Of a DNA stretch of 64,000 bases, positions 42,176 to 50,158 are shown in pieces. The notes under the pieces were generated by a model. That model was not told the DNA's origin. It did no database searches and saw nothing but the letters and a program-made list of their open reading frames with translations. Source of the stretch: JAWVYT01 sp046483065. Its GTDB lineage: Bacteria > Gemmatimonadota > Gemmatimonadetes > Longimicrobiales > RSA9. The stretch lies in assembly GCA_046483065.1 (NCBI GenBank), contig JAWODW010000089.1, positions 105,160 through 169,159 of the forward strand, given 5' to 3'. A program made the position numbers and the translations under genes. The number at the start of each line of letters is the position of its first letter. The first letter of the stretch is position 1.

Positions 42176-43498
42176 GTGACGGGTACCCAGACGTTCCAGA
42201 TCCGGCCCGCGGAGCCCGATGACGTCCTCGCCATCGCCCGGCTCTGGGACGAGGCGTTCCCCGGCACGCACACCATCGAGCAGCGGGTCCGCATGATGGA
42301 GACCGGTGGCCGCTACGGCGGGATCGAGACCGTCCGCGTGGTCACCGAGCCCGACCACGGTATCGTGGGCGCCGCCAAGCTCTACCGCATGACCGGGCAC
42401 ATCGCGGGAACGCCCATGCCCATGATGGGGCTCGCCGCCGTGGCCGTGACCCCATCCAGGCGACGACGGGGGCTGGCCGCCCGCCTCTGCACCCGGGCCG
42501 TCCGGGCCGCTGCAGAGCGCGGCGACGTCATCAGCGTCCTCTACCCCTTCCGCCCCGACTACTACGAGCGCCTCGGCTGGGGACTCGTGGGCGCGCTCCA
42601 GGAGTACCGGTTCCACACCGGGGCGCTGGACATCGAACACGCCGGAGCCGCGGCCCGCGTCCGCGCCGCCGACCTCGAGCACGACGCCGACGCCATCGCC
42701 GCCTGCTACGCACGCGTAGCCGCCCGCTCCAACGGCCCCATCGAGCGCGACCGCCGGGTCTGGGCGTACCGGCTCACCGGCCTGGACCTGGGCGTGGTGC
42801 CCGTGGACGCCGAGGCCATCTGGACCGCACGCGCCGACCCGGAGATCCGGCCCGTGGTCTACGACGACGACGGCGCCATCACCGGCTACGCGCTGCTACG
42901 ATACGTCCGGAAGGGCTCCCCCGAGGAGCACACACTCGAGGTCCGGGAGCTCATCGCCGGGGACGAGGCTGCCTACCGCGGACTGCTCGCCCATATCGGC
43001 GGCCAGGCCGACCGGTGGCCCCGGTGCACCCACTACGCCCGCCCCGACGAACGCTTCGGCGATTTCCTCACCGACCCGCGCCCGCCCGGGTTCCGCGACG
43101 CACGGTCGCTCTACTTCCCGACCGCCCGCATCGTCCGGGGCCCCATGCTCCGGGTACTCGACGTCCCCGGCTCGCTCCGCGCCCGCCGCTTCTTCGACGC
43201 CGGTGGCGACGAGCCCGCAACCATCGAGCTGGCGGTGCAGGACCCCCAGCGCCCCGCCAACGCCGGGCCGTGGACCGTCCGCCTGGAGCACGGGGGCGCC
43301 GAGGTGGAGGCGGGCGAGCCGTCGTCGCCCGACGCCGTCCTCGAGACCGACGCCGCCACGTTCGGCCGTATCTTTGCCGGCGAGATCCCGGCCACGGTGG
43401 CCGCCGCCCAGCGCCGTGCACTGGTGGACGGCGACGCCGCGGTCCTCGACCGGGCGTTCGCCACGCGCCAGCGGTTCTGGCTGCTGGACGAGTTTTAG
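42176..43498 (+). CDS. Eis-like GNAT acetyltransferase with SCP2-like C-terminal domain
   Basis: The protein of about 440 residues has an N-terminal GNAT domain with VTPSRRRRGLAARL (CoA loop) near 90, VLYPFRPDYYERLGWG near 120, a second GNAT-like half, and a C-terminal SCP2-like domain from about 340. This three-part order is that of Eis (enhanced intracellular survival) acetyltransferases, which acetylate aminoglycosides or lysines. The final carboxyl group (LLDEF) is used in catalysis in Eis. Start GTG 42176 is chosen by homology; GTG 42125 is also open. It is divergent from the thiolase. Confidence 0.82.
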   Translation: MTGTQTFQIRPAEPDDVLAIARLWDEAFPGTHTIEQRVRMMETGGRYGGIETVRVVTEPDHGIVGAAKLYRMTGHIAGTPMPMMGLAAVAVTPSRRRRGLAARLCTRAVRAAAERGDVISVLYPFRPDYYERLGWGLVGALQEYRFHTGALDIEHAGAAARVRAADLEHDADAIAACYARVAARSNGPIERDRRVWAYRLTGLDLGVVPVDAEAIWTARADPEIRPVVYDDDGAITGYALLRYVRKGSPEEHTLEVRELIAGDEAAYRGLLAHIGGQADRWPRCTHYARPDERFGDFLTDPRPPGFRDARSLYFPTARIVRGPMLRVLDVPGSLRARRFFDAGGDEPATIELAVQDPQRPANAGPWTVRLEHGGAEVEAGEPSSPDAVLETDAATFGRIFAGEIPATVAAAQRRALVDGDAAVLDRAFATRQRFWLLDEF

Positions 43499-43908
43499 GC
43501 GCGGAGGCGCGGAGGGGGCGCGGAGGCGCGGAGGGTGCCCGGCGGCTCGAGGGCGCCGGGCTCGGCAGCGTTCCCGGCGCGAGGGGTTCGCGCGGAAGCG
43601 CGGAACGAGCGGATGACGCGGAAGGTTCGCGGCGAGGCCCGAATCCCGGCGGGAGCCTGGCTCCAACTCTTCCGTGTTGGGGGTTTGCCGGTGAGTCAGC
43701 GGGTTTCGCGATGGAGCTTCCTTGGATCCGCGTGAATTCCGTGTTTCCGCGTTTACCCCCGCGCCATTCAGGCGGTCGAGGGAGTGGGCGGTGGCCTTGC
43801 CATGTCGACGGCGGACAACGACCCTACAGAACACGCTCCACCTGTACCAGGAACCCCCACCGAGCGATCGCGGCACCGGGCTGACGATGACCTGCACCGC
43901 CTGATGAC
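43499..43908. other. 410-bp intergenic stretch rich in gcgga-type repeats
   Basis: It opens with two copies of an 18-bp gcgcggaggcgcggaggg unit (43499-43516, 43518-43535) and continues with scattered gcggaagcgcgga words and a ttccgtgtttccgcg near 43737. Similar words occur in several other gaps of this window. No gene is seen; the sequence just before 43909 must hold the promoter of the TlpA-like gene. Confidence 0.65.
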
Positions 43909-45339
43909 ATGAACCGTTTCCGCCTGCTGTCCGCTACCGGAATCGTCCTTTTCGCCACGCTGCCATCCACCGCGTGCGACACCGCTTCCGGCCCCGCCGT
44001 GGTCACCGCCACCGTCCTGGATGATGGCACGCCCGTGCCCGGCGCCACGGTCGAGCTCCGGCTCCTGAACGACAGCTCGGCCACGGCCGTCACCGACTCG
44101 GCGGGCCGGGTGCGCCTGGATCTGGCGGGCGCCGAGGGGCCGGGGATGGTCGAGGTCGCCCGGGACACGGCGCAGCCGCGGCCGCAGCGAGTGTACGCGC
44201 CGGTGCTCATCGCGCCGGGCGAGAGCGCCGACATGGTGCTGGAGGAGGGCGCCGGGTACGGGCATTACGCCCGGTACGCCGGCGTCGGGCGGATGGGGCG
44301 ATGGGGGCGGGCGGTTCAGGCGCTGGACGCCGTCGAGCACCACCACGCGGCCGCGATGCGCGAACAGGCCGCCGCCGGGCGCCGGGGCGAGCCGGTCGAC
44401 TTCCGTGGCGCCGTGGACTCCGTCCGCGCGTGGCTCGACGGCGAACGCGACCCGGAGGTTCGGAGCGCCCTCTGGACGGCGCTCGTGTCCGCCGGGCTCC
44501 GTGGCGATTCGATCAGCGAGGCGGAGGCCGATCGCGCGTTGACCGAGATCGAGGCGGATGCCGCGATATGGAGGTGGCGGCCGTCGACCGTTGCGTCTGC
44601 GATCCGGTACGCCGCCACGGTAGCCGAGGGCGTACCCCGGCAGCCGCGTCGCGCCGACGGCCAGGATGAGGCGGGCCGCCGGGCGCTGGCGGATCGTCGG
44701 GCCGCCACGTATCTCGACCGGGTCATCGAGGCCCAGGATGACACCCTCGTCCAGCCGGTGGTCCTGCTGAACGCCATGCGCCTGGCGGACCGCGCCGGTC
44801 GCACCGAGGCCGCCGTCGCCTACTACGACCGGCTCCAAGCGGACCACCCCGAGTCCTGGCCCGCGGAGCTGGCCCGAAGGGACGAGCCGGGGACCGGGCT
44901 CGATGTGGGCCGCCCCGTCCCCGACGTCCCGCTCCCGGCCCTCGACTCCACCGCCCCGCCCATCGCCCCCGCCGAGCTGGCCGGCCCCGCCACGCTGGTG
45001 GACTTCTGGGCCGCGTGGTGCACCCCGTGCGTGGCCGAGATGCCCGTGATCCACGACGCGTACGAGCGGTTCGCTGACCGGGGCTTCGACGTGGTCAGCA
45101 TCTCCTACGACGCCTCCCGCGACGACGTCGCCCGGTTCCGGGAGCGCTACCCCATGCCCTGGCGCCACTCGTTCGTGGGCGCCGAGGCGCTCTCCGACGG
45201 CGAGGTGGCTGCGGCGTGGGGCGTGAACGGGCTCCCGTCCGCGTTCCTCGTCGGCCCCGACGGGACGATCATCGCCCTGGAGGGTGAGCTCCGGGGCGAG
45301 GCGCTGATGCAGACGCTGGAGCGGGTGCTCGGGGATTGA
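43909..45339 (+). CDS. Lipoprotein with TlpA/thioredoxin-like C-terminal domain
   Basis: The 476-residue protein carries a lipobox (FATLPSTACDT), a carboxypeptidase-regulatory-like domain at 30-105 (TVLDDGTPVPGATVELRL), a helical middle and a thioredoxin-fold domain from about 335 with LVDFWAAWCTPCVAEMPVI, SYDASRDDVARFRERYP and GLPSAFLVGPDG. The redox CxxC is intact, so it should act on envelope disulfides. It is the second TlpA-like protein of the window, of very different build. The propeller lipoprotein follows after 49 bp. Confidence 0.82.
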   Translation: MNRFRLLSATGIVLFATLPSTACDTASGPAVVTATVLDDGTPVPGATVELRLLNDSSATAVTDSAGRVRLDLAGAEGPGMVEVARDTAQPRPQRVYAPVLIAPGESADMVLEEGAGYGHYARYAGVGRMGRWGRAVQALDAVEHHHAAAMREQAAAGRRGEPVDFRGAVDSVRAWLDGERDPEVRSALWTALVSAGLRGDSISEAEADRALTEIEADAAIWRWRPSTVASAIRYAATVAEGVPRQPRRADGQDEAGRRALADRRAATYLDRVIEAQDDTLVQPVVLLNAMRLADRAGRTEAAVAYYDRLQADHPESWPAELARRDEPGTGLDVGRPVPDVPLPALDSTAPPIAPAELAGPATLVDFWAAWCTPCVAEMPVIHDAYERFADRGFDVVSISYDASRDDVARFRERYPMPWRHSFVGAEALSDGEVAAAWGVNGLPSAFLVGPDGTIIALEGELRGEALMQTLERVLGD

Positions 45340-45388
45340 GCCGCCCAGATTCCGCGTTTCCGCGTTGAACCCGAGCGTAAAGAGACTC

Positions 45389-46567
45389 ATGACTCGCAGA
45401 CACAGCACGCCCTTCAGCATCCTCATCGCCTTCCTCGCGGCCGCATGCGGCGGCGACGCCGACGCCGGCTGGGCCGGCGCCATCGACACGCTGGAATCCG
45501 GCGTGGTGGTTGTGACGAACTCGCCGGAGGGCCTCTGGGCGCCCGGCGAGGCGTGGACGGTGACCGAGGAGCTGCGGATCGGGTCCGCCATGGCCGAGGG
45601 CGCCGAGCTCTTCGGGCAGGTGGCGGGCATCGTGGTGGACGAGGCCGGCCGGATCCACGTCCTCGATCGGCAGGCCAGGGAGGTCCGGACCTTCGACTCC
45701 GCCGGGGCCCACGTCCGGACGTTCGCCCGGGAGGGCGCCGGCCCCGGCGAGCTCCGCAACCCGCTGGGGATGACGCTGGGTCCCGACGGCCGGATCTGGG
45801 TGGCCGACCCACAGAACGCGCGTTACGCCGTGTTCACCACCGACGGTGAGTACGTCACCGCCCATGTCCGGAAGCTGGCCGGTAGCGCGTCACCGTGGAA
45901 CGGTGGCTTCGGGCCGGAGGGTAGACTCCACGAGAAGATCCCCACGCCGAGCTTCACGGCCGTGGTGCGAATGGACAGCGCCCTCGAGCCGGTGGACACC
46001 GTCCCGTTCCCCGACTACGACGAGCCGCGGCTCGAGATCAACAACGAGCAGATGCGGCTTCGGGCGAGCGTCCCGTTCGCAACCCGGCAGGACGAAACCT
46101 GGGACCCTCGCGGCTACCTGTGGACCGGCGTGACCGGGGCGTACACACTCACGCAGATGGACATGGCGGCCGACACGCTTCGGGTAATCCACGGCCCGCC
46201 CGTGGAGCCGGTCCCCGTGACCGCCGAAGAGCGTCAGGACCGGCTCGACGGCCTCGACTGGTTCCGTCGCCAGGGCGGGAGGGTGGACCCGTCGGCGATC
46301 CCGTCGCACAAGCCGCCCATGGGCGGCTTCGAGGTGTCCGATGATGGCCACCTCTGGATCCTCCTCACTCCCGACCCCCAGCGCGAGGGCGTCCGCTACC
46401 ACGTCTTCGAGCCCGCCGGTCGGTTCCTGGGCGAGATGCCCGCCGGGCGGCCACTGGGCCTCTTCAACGTCTTCCGCGGCAATCGGATCTACGGCGTGGT
46501 CAGCGACTCGCTGGGCGTGCAGTACGTGGTGCGGTGGAGGGTGGACCGGGGCGGCGACGACGGCTGA
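45389..46567 (+). CDS. NHL/6-bladed beta-propeller lipoprotein
   Basis: The 392-residue protein has a lipobox (ILIAFLAAACGGD) and repeated propeller blades of NHL type: VAGIVVDEAGRIHVLDRQAREVRTFD, LGMTLGPDGRIWVADPQN and FEVSDDGHLWILL. Such 6-bladed propeller lipoproteins are frequent in Gemmatimonadota and Bacteroidota and bind sugars, peptides or partner proteins. I chose ATG 45389; a TTG at 45365 would add 8 residues. No enzyme residues are recognised. Confidence 0.82.
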   Translation: MTRRHSTPFSILIAFLAAACGGDADAGWAGAIDTLESGVVVVTNSPEGLWAPGEAWTVTEELRIGSAMAEGAELFGQVAGIVVDEAGRIHVLDRQAREVRTFDSAGAHVRTFAREGAGPGELRNPLGMTLGPDGRIWVADPQNARYAVFTTDGEYVTAHVRKLAGSASPWNGGFGPEGRLHEKIPTPSFTAVVRMDSALEPVDTVPFPDYDEPRLEINNEQMRLRASVPFATRQDETWDPRGYLWTGVTGAYTLTQMDMAADTLRVIHGPPVEPVPVTAEERQDRLDGLDWFRRQGGRVDPSAIPSHKPPMGGFEVSDDGHLWILLTPDPQREGVRYHVFEPAGRFLGEMPAGRPLGLFNVFRGNRIYGVVSDSLGVQYVVRWRVDRGGDDG

Positions 46568-46885
46568 CCGAACACGGCTGCCCCGCTGCCGCGGAACGGT
46601 CCCCGGCGCGGAGCCCTCACCGGCGGACCAGTGCATCCCGTGCGCTGACCGCGGCGGGATAAGTCCCCACGGATCGCTCCTGGGACGGATGTGTGGGAGG
46701 TTGTCCCGCAGGTGCCCGAGGGCCGAGTCGCTCGGATCTCGCCCGGAGCCGCAAACCTGACGAGCCAGGAGGCCATCCGCCCGCGAAGAATCTCCTGCGC
46801 TTCCGCGAAATCTCCCGCGGTTCCGCGTTGCCATTGCCGCGAATCCCACCCATCCGGCGGGCCGGCTCACCCCACGAACCCGGCC
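46568..46885. other. 318-bp intergenic stretch with dispersed-repeat words
   Basis: No gene is seen. It carries ccccacggatcg (46665-46676) and ggttgtcccgc (46699-46709), both shared with the gap near 1350-1460, several ttccgcg/tcccgcg words (46797-46840), and at 46862-46880 one arm of an inverted repeat whose partner lies on the other side of mscL. Confidence 0.6.
46862..46880. repeat. Left arm of an inverted repeat flanking mscL
   Basis: ccggctcaccccacgaacc at 46862-46880 is the reverse complement of 47534-47553 except for one extra G in the right arm. The arms bracket the mscL gene closely on its 3-prime side and 180 bp beyond its start. There is no transposase between them. Confidence 0.8.
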
Positions 46886-47356
46886 CTACCCCTCGTCGCC
46901 AGCCAGCTCCGACGTGCAGTGCGGGCACCGCGTCGCCTCGATCGGCACCAGCATCAGGCAGTAGGGGCACTTCTCCTCGGTGGGCGGCGGCGGTGGCCCC
47001 TCCTCTGTCCGGCGGATCGAGTTGATGCCCCGGACCAGCATGAAGACCGCCGCGGCGATGATCAGGAACGTGGCGACCGAGTTCAGGAAGAGGCCGTAGT
47101 TCAGCGTCACCGCGCCCGCGTCCTGCGCCGTCTGGAGCGTAGCGTACGGCGGCGCGGTGGCCCCGTCCTTCAGCACGATGAAGAGGTCCCCGAAGGCGGC
47201 GTTCCCCAGCAGCAGTCCCACCACCGGCATGATCACGTCGTTCACCAGCGACCGGGCGATGGCCCCGAACGCCGCGCCCACGGCGATTCCCACCGCCATG
47301 TCGATGACGCTCCCCCGCGCGATGAACTCCCGGAACTCGTCGAAGATCGATTTCAT
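46886..47356 (-). CDS. mscL: Large-conductance mechanosensitive channel MscL with C-terminal zinc ribbon
   Basis: The 156-residue protein begins as typical MscL: FDEFREFIARGSVIDMAVG at 6-24, GAAFGAIARSLVNDVIMPVVG and a second helix FLNSVATFLIIAAAVFMLV near 90-108. It opens under membrane tension to release solutes. The usual charged helical bundle at the end is replaced by a Pro-rich linker and a zinc ribbon with C130, C133, C144 and C147 (CPYCLMLVPIEATRCPHC). A zinc-ribbon tail on MscL is uncommon. It stands alone between repeat-rich gaps. Confidence 0.93.
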   Translation of the reverse strand: MKSIFDEFREFIARGSVIDMAVGIAVGAAFGAIARSLVNDVIMPVVGLLLGNAAFGDLFIVLKDGATAPPYATLQTAQDAGAVTLNYGLFLNSVATFLIIAAAVFMLVRGINSIRRTEEGPPPPPTEEKCPYCLMLVPIEATRCPHCTSELAGDEG

Positions 47357-47533
47357 AGTGTCTGGCTGGTCAGGTTGGAAGGTCCGGGGACGACGCTGCC
47401 ACGATTCGTGGGGCAGGCAGCGTGCCGGGCGAGACACGATTCGCCAACCGCGGAATCCGCGGAGGACGCGGGGGTGCGCGGAAGACCTGGAGGCGTACCG
47501 CCGGCGTTCCGGCTGAACCCAGGACGAGTGCAT

Positions 47534-47553
47534 GGTTCGTGGGGGTGAGCCGG
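47534..47553. repeat. Right arm of the inverted repeat flanking mscL
   Basis: ggttcgtgggggtgagccgg matches the reverse complement of 46862-46880 over 19 bases with one inserted G. See the left arm entry. Confidence 0.8.
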
Positions 47554-47691
47554 GAGGTTGGCGGCTATCGCGACGGACGCTTCCGCGGCCCATTCCGCGT
47601 CTTCCGCGCCTTCCGGTGTGAAGTCAGTTCCGAACCCGGCCCCACCGCGAAGCCCAGGTCCCGCTGGAAACCCGGCTTCCACCGGCCACCA

Positions 47692-47720
47692 CTTAGATCT
47701 CAGTTCTTAGATCTTAGATC
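47692..47720. repeat. Second copy of the agatct/ctaag dispersed repeat
   Basis: cttagatctcagttct is the exact inverse of 17861-17876; the flanking taagatctaag-type words also resemble the 17832 copy. It lies just beyond the 3-prime end of sufU. Confidence 0.75.
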
Positions 47721-47742
47721 CCGCTGACGGGGGCAGAGACGC

Positions 47743-48201
47743 TCAACCCGCCTGGTCCTTTACCGCCTCCTCAAAGGCGTTCCACCCCAACAGCGCGCAC
47801 TTCACCCGCGTCGGGAACTGGCTCACGCCCTGGAGCGCACGGGCGTCCTTGAGCTCCTTGCTCTTCGCCGCGTCGGGGTCGCCGTGCATCATCTGCTTGA
47901 AGACCTCCCCGATCCGGCGGCCCTCCTCCACGGGCTGACCCTTCAGGATCTGGGTCATCATGGAGATCGACGACTGCGAGATCGAGCACCCCTCGCCCTC
48001 GAACGCCACGTCCTCCACCACGCCGTCCGCCACCTTCAGGTACAGGTGGACCGCGTCCCCGCACGTGGGGTTGTTCATGGTCACGTCCACGGTGAAGTCG
48101 TCCAGCGACCCCTTGTTCCGCGGGCGCTTGTAGTGCTCCAGGATGATGTCCTGGAAGAGGTCGCCCAGGTCGGGCGTGGAGCGGTCGATAGGCTCGTTCA
48201 C
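47743..48201 (-). CDS. sufU: SufU/IscU-type iron-sulfur scaffold protein
   Basis: The 152-residue protein has the three ligand cysteines of the family: C47 in NNPTCGDAV, C72 in GEGCSISQSS and C135 in RVKCALLGW, plus the aspartate after the first. The insertion of about 18 residues between the second and third cysteine identifies SufU, which accepts persulfide from SufS by zinc exchange rather than IscU. It is the last gene of the suf operon, but 345 bp behind sufS, so it could have its own promoter. Confidence 0.93.
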   Translation of the reverse strand: MNEPIDRSTPDLGDLFQDIILEHYKRPRNKGSLDDFTVDVTMNNPTCGDAVHLYLKVADGVVEDVAFEGEGCSISQSSISMMTQILKGQPVEEGRRIGEVFKQMMHGDPDAAKSKELKDARALQGVSQFPTRVKCALLGWNAFEEAVKDQAG

Positions 48202-48546
48202 GGTCTTTCCCGTCTTTCTCCGTATGCCTGCTCAGCCAAGCGACGACCCCGCCGCCGGACTCCGAGGATGACGCACGCTCGTCCCGCGCGCAATCCGCCG
48301 GTGGAGTGTAACCCCGATGGGCGGGATGTGGTCCGCGGGGTGGGGGTGCGGTGAGACCCTGACCGCCTGGCGCGACCCCCGAGCCGTGAGCCGGAAGTTC
48401 CCGTCGGAACGGGATGGCGAGGGTGCAATACAAAGGCGCTGTTGGTCTTCATCAGGGAAGAACCCGGGACACGGTCCACGGCAGCGGTCACGACCCGCGG
48501 CGCTTCTCCGCGTCTCCGCGCTCCTCCGCGCCTCCGCGCCTGCCCC
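48202..48546. other. 345-bp gap between sufS and sufU
   Basis: No gene is seen. At 48497-48540 it contains repeated ctccgcg and cctccgcgc words of the dispersed type, next to the sufS stop. The rest is unremarkable GC-rich DNA that separates sufU from the rest of the operon. Confidence 0.55.
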
Positions 48547-49839
48547 CTACCGAAAGATCGCGGCAGCCTTCTCGAGCCCGGCCGCCAGCCGGTCGATGTC
48601 CTCGGTGGTGTTGTAGACCCAGCAGCTGGCCCGCGTGGTGGCGGGCACGCCCAGCCTTCGCATCAGCGGCTGCGTGCAGTGGTGCCCAGCGCGGACGGCC
48701 ACGTGGACGGAGTCCAGGATCGTGGCCACGTCGTGGGGGTGCACGCCTTCGAGCTTGAAGCTGAACACGGCGATCCGGGCGGTGGGGTCGGGTGGGCCGA
48801 ACAGGGTGAGTCCCGGCACGGCCGACAGCTGCTCCAGCCCGTAGCTGACCAGCGCGCTCTCGTGGGACTCCACGGCGTCGCGGCCGAGCTCCCGGAGGAA
48901 GTCCACGGCTGCGGCCATGCCCACGGCGCCGGCCACGTTCGGGGTGCCGGCCTCGAACTTGTGGGGCAGCTCGGCCCAGGTGGAGTGGTCGTCCTCGACC
49001 TGGTCGATCATCTCGCCGCCGCCCTGGTACGGCGGCATGGCGTCGAGCAGCTCCTTCCGGGCCCAGAGGGCGCCGATCCCCATGGGTCCGCCCATCTTGT
49101 GGCCGGAGAGAGCGTAGAAGTCGCAGCCCAGGGTCTGGACGTCCACGGGGAGGTGCGGCGCGCCCTGGGCGCCGTCCACGAGCACGAGCGCACCCACGGC
49201 GTGGGCGAGCTCGGCGATTTCCGCCACGGGGTTGATGGTGCCCAGCGCGTTGGACGCGTGGTTGAGGGCCACCAGCTTCGTGCGGCTGCCCAGGAGCTCG
49301 TGGTACTGGTCGAGCTGGAGGCGGCCGTCGTCGTCTACGTCCACGTACCGGAGGACCGCGCCCGTCCGCTGGGCCAGGAGCTGCCAGGGGACGATGTTCG
49401 AGTGGTGGTCCAGCCGGGTCAGGACGATCTCGTCGCCCTCGCCGATGTGCTCGCTGCCCCACGTGGCCGCCACCAGGTTGATCGATTCGGTGGTGCCCCG
49501 GGTCCAGACCACCTCGGCGGGGTCGGCGGCGTTCAGGAACGCGGCCACGGTGGAGCGGGCCGCCTCGAAGCGCTCCGTGGCCCGGCGGGAGAGGTCGTAG
49601 ATCCCCCGGTGGACGTTGGCGTTCTCGGTGCGGTAGAAGTTCGAGACGGCCTCGATGACGCTCGCGGGGCGCTGGGCCGTGGCGGCGCTGTCCAGGTAGA
49701 CCAGGCGGTCGCCGTCCTCGTAGCTGGTCAGGACCGGGAACTGCTCCCGGACCCGCTCCGGATCGAACGAAGAAGGGCCACGGTCGACGGCTTCCGCCGC
49801 GACGGTGGCCCCGTCCCCATGCTGCCGCGTGTTGCTCAT
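48547..49839 (-). CDS. sufS: Cysteine desulfurase SufS
   Basis: The 430-residue PLP enzyme removes sulfur from cysteine for Fe-S assembly. Group II (SufS/CsdA) features are present: TTESINLVA near 116, NHASNALGTINPV near 196, DGAQGAPHLPVDVQ near 220, the PLP lysine in YALSGHKMGGPMG near 243, and the active cysteine in ASCWVYNTTED near 404, preceded by VRAGHHCTQPLM. The N-terminal 35 residues are an extension. It follows the Rieske gene by 1 bp. Confidence 0.95.
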   Translation of the reverse strand: MSNTRQHGDGATVAAEAVDRGPSSFDPERVREQFPVLTSYEDGDRLVYLDSAATAQRPASVIEAVSNFYRTENANVHRGIYDLSRRATERFEAARSTVAAFLNAADPAEVVWTRGTTESINLVAATWGSEHIGEGDEIVLTRLDHHSNIVPWQLLAQRTGAVLRYVDVDDDGRLQLDQYHELLGSRTKLVALNHASNALGTINPVAEIAELAHAVGALVLVDGAQGAPHLPVDVQTLGCDFYALSGHKMGGPMGIGALWARKELLDAMPPYQGGGEMIDQVEDDHSTWAELPHKFEAGTPNVAGAVGMAAAVDFLRELGRDAVESHESALVSYGLEQLSAVPGLTLFGPPDPTARIAVFSFKLEGVHPHDVATILDSVHVAVRAGHHCTQPLMRRLGVPATTRASCWVYNTTEDIDRLAAGLEKAAAIFR

Positions 49840-49840
49840 G

Positions 49841-50158
49841 TCACCCCAGGTCTACCAGGATCTCGCCGTCCTCCACCTTCACCTCGTAGGACGGTACGGG
49901 CCGGATCGCCGGCAGCGCAACGGCCTTCCCGGTCTTCACGTTGAATTTCGCGCCGTGGTAGATGCACTCGACGCGCTCGTCGTCATCCATCAGCTCGCCA
50001 TCGCTGAGCGGATAGTCCTCGTGGGAGCACTGGTCCTTCAGCGCGTAGTATCCGCCGTCACCGGTGGTGATCAGCACGATCTTCTCGCCCTCGACCTCCA
50101 GGTCGAGAAGGCCCCGCTTCGGGACCTCGTCGATGTTCGCCGCCTTCACGAACGCCAT
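49841..50158 (-). CDS. Rieske-type [2Fe-2S] ferredoxin in the suf operon
   Basis: The 105-residue protein carries both Rieske ligand pairs: C44 and H46 in DQCSHEDYPL, C65 and H68 in ECIYHGAKF. It resembles soluble ferredoxins of dioxygenase systems and NirD. Its place between sufD and sufS, with an ATGA overlap with sufD, suggests that it donates electrons in cluster assembly or is a client or regulator. The biochemical role in suf operons is not settled. Confidence 0.93.
   Translation of the reverse strand: MAFVKAANIDEVPKRGLLDLEVEGEKIVLITTGDGGYYALKDQCSHEDYPLSDGELMDDDERVECIYHGAKFNVKTGKAVALPAIRPVPSYEVKVEDGEILVDLG

Larger units (their letters stand above)
47357..47742. other. 386-bp intergenic stretch with repeats, no gene seen
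   Basis: It holds ccgcggaatccgcgg-type words (47446-47460), the right arm ggttcgtgggggtgagccgg (47534-47553) of the repeat flanking mscL, further ttccgcg words near 47580-47620 and, at 47692-47720, a copy of the agatct/ctaag repeat seen at 17832. Upstream signals for mscL must lie in its left part. Confidence 0.6.

Noticed and set aside
42896..43897. Long minus-strand frame across the end of the Eis-like gene and the gap
   Set aside because: It is antisense to a strongly conserved gene and runs through the repeat-rich gap; no domain is visible.
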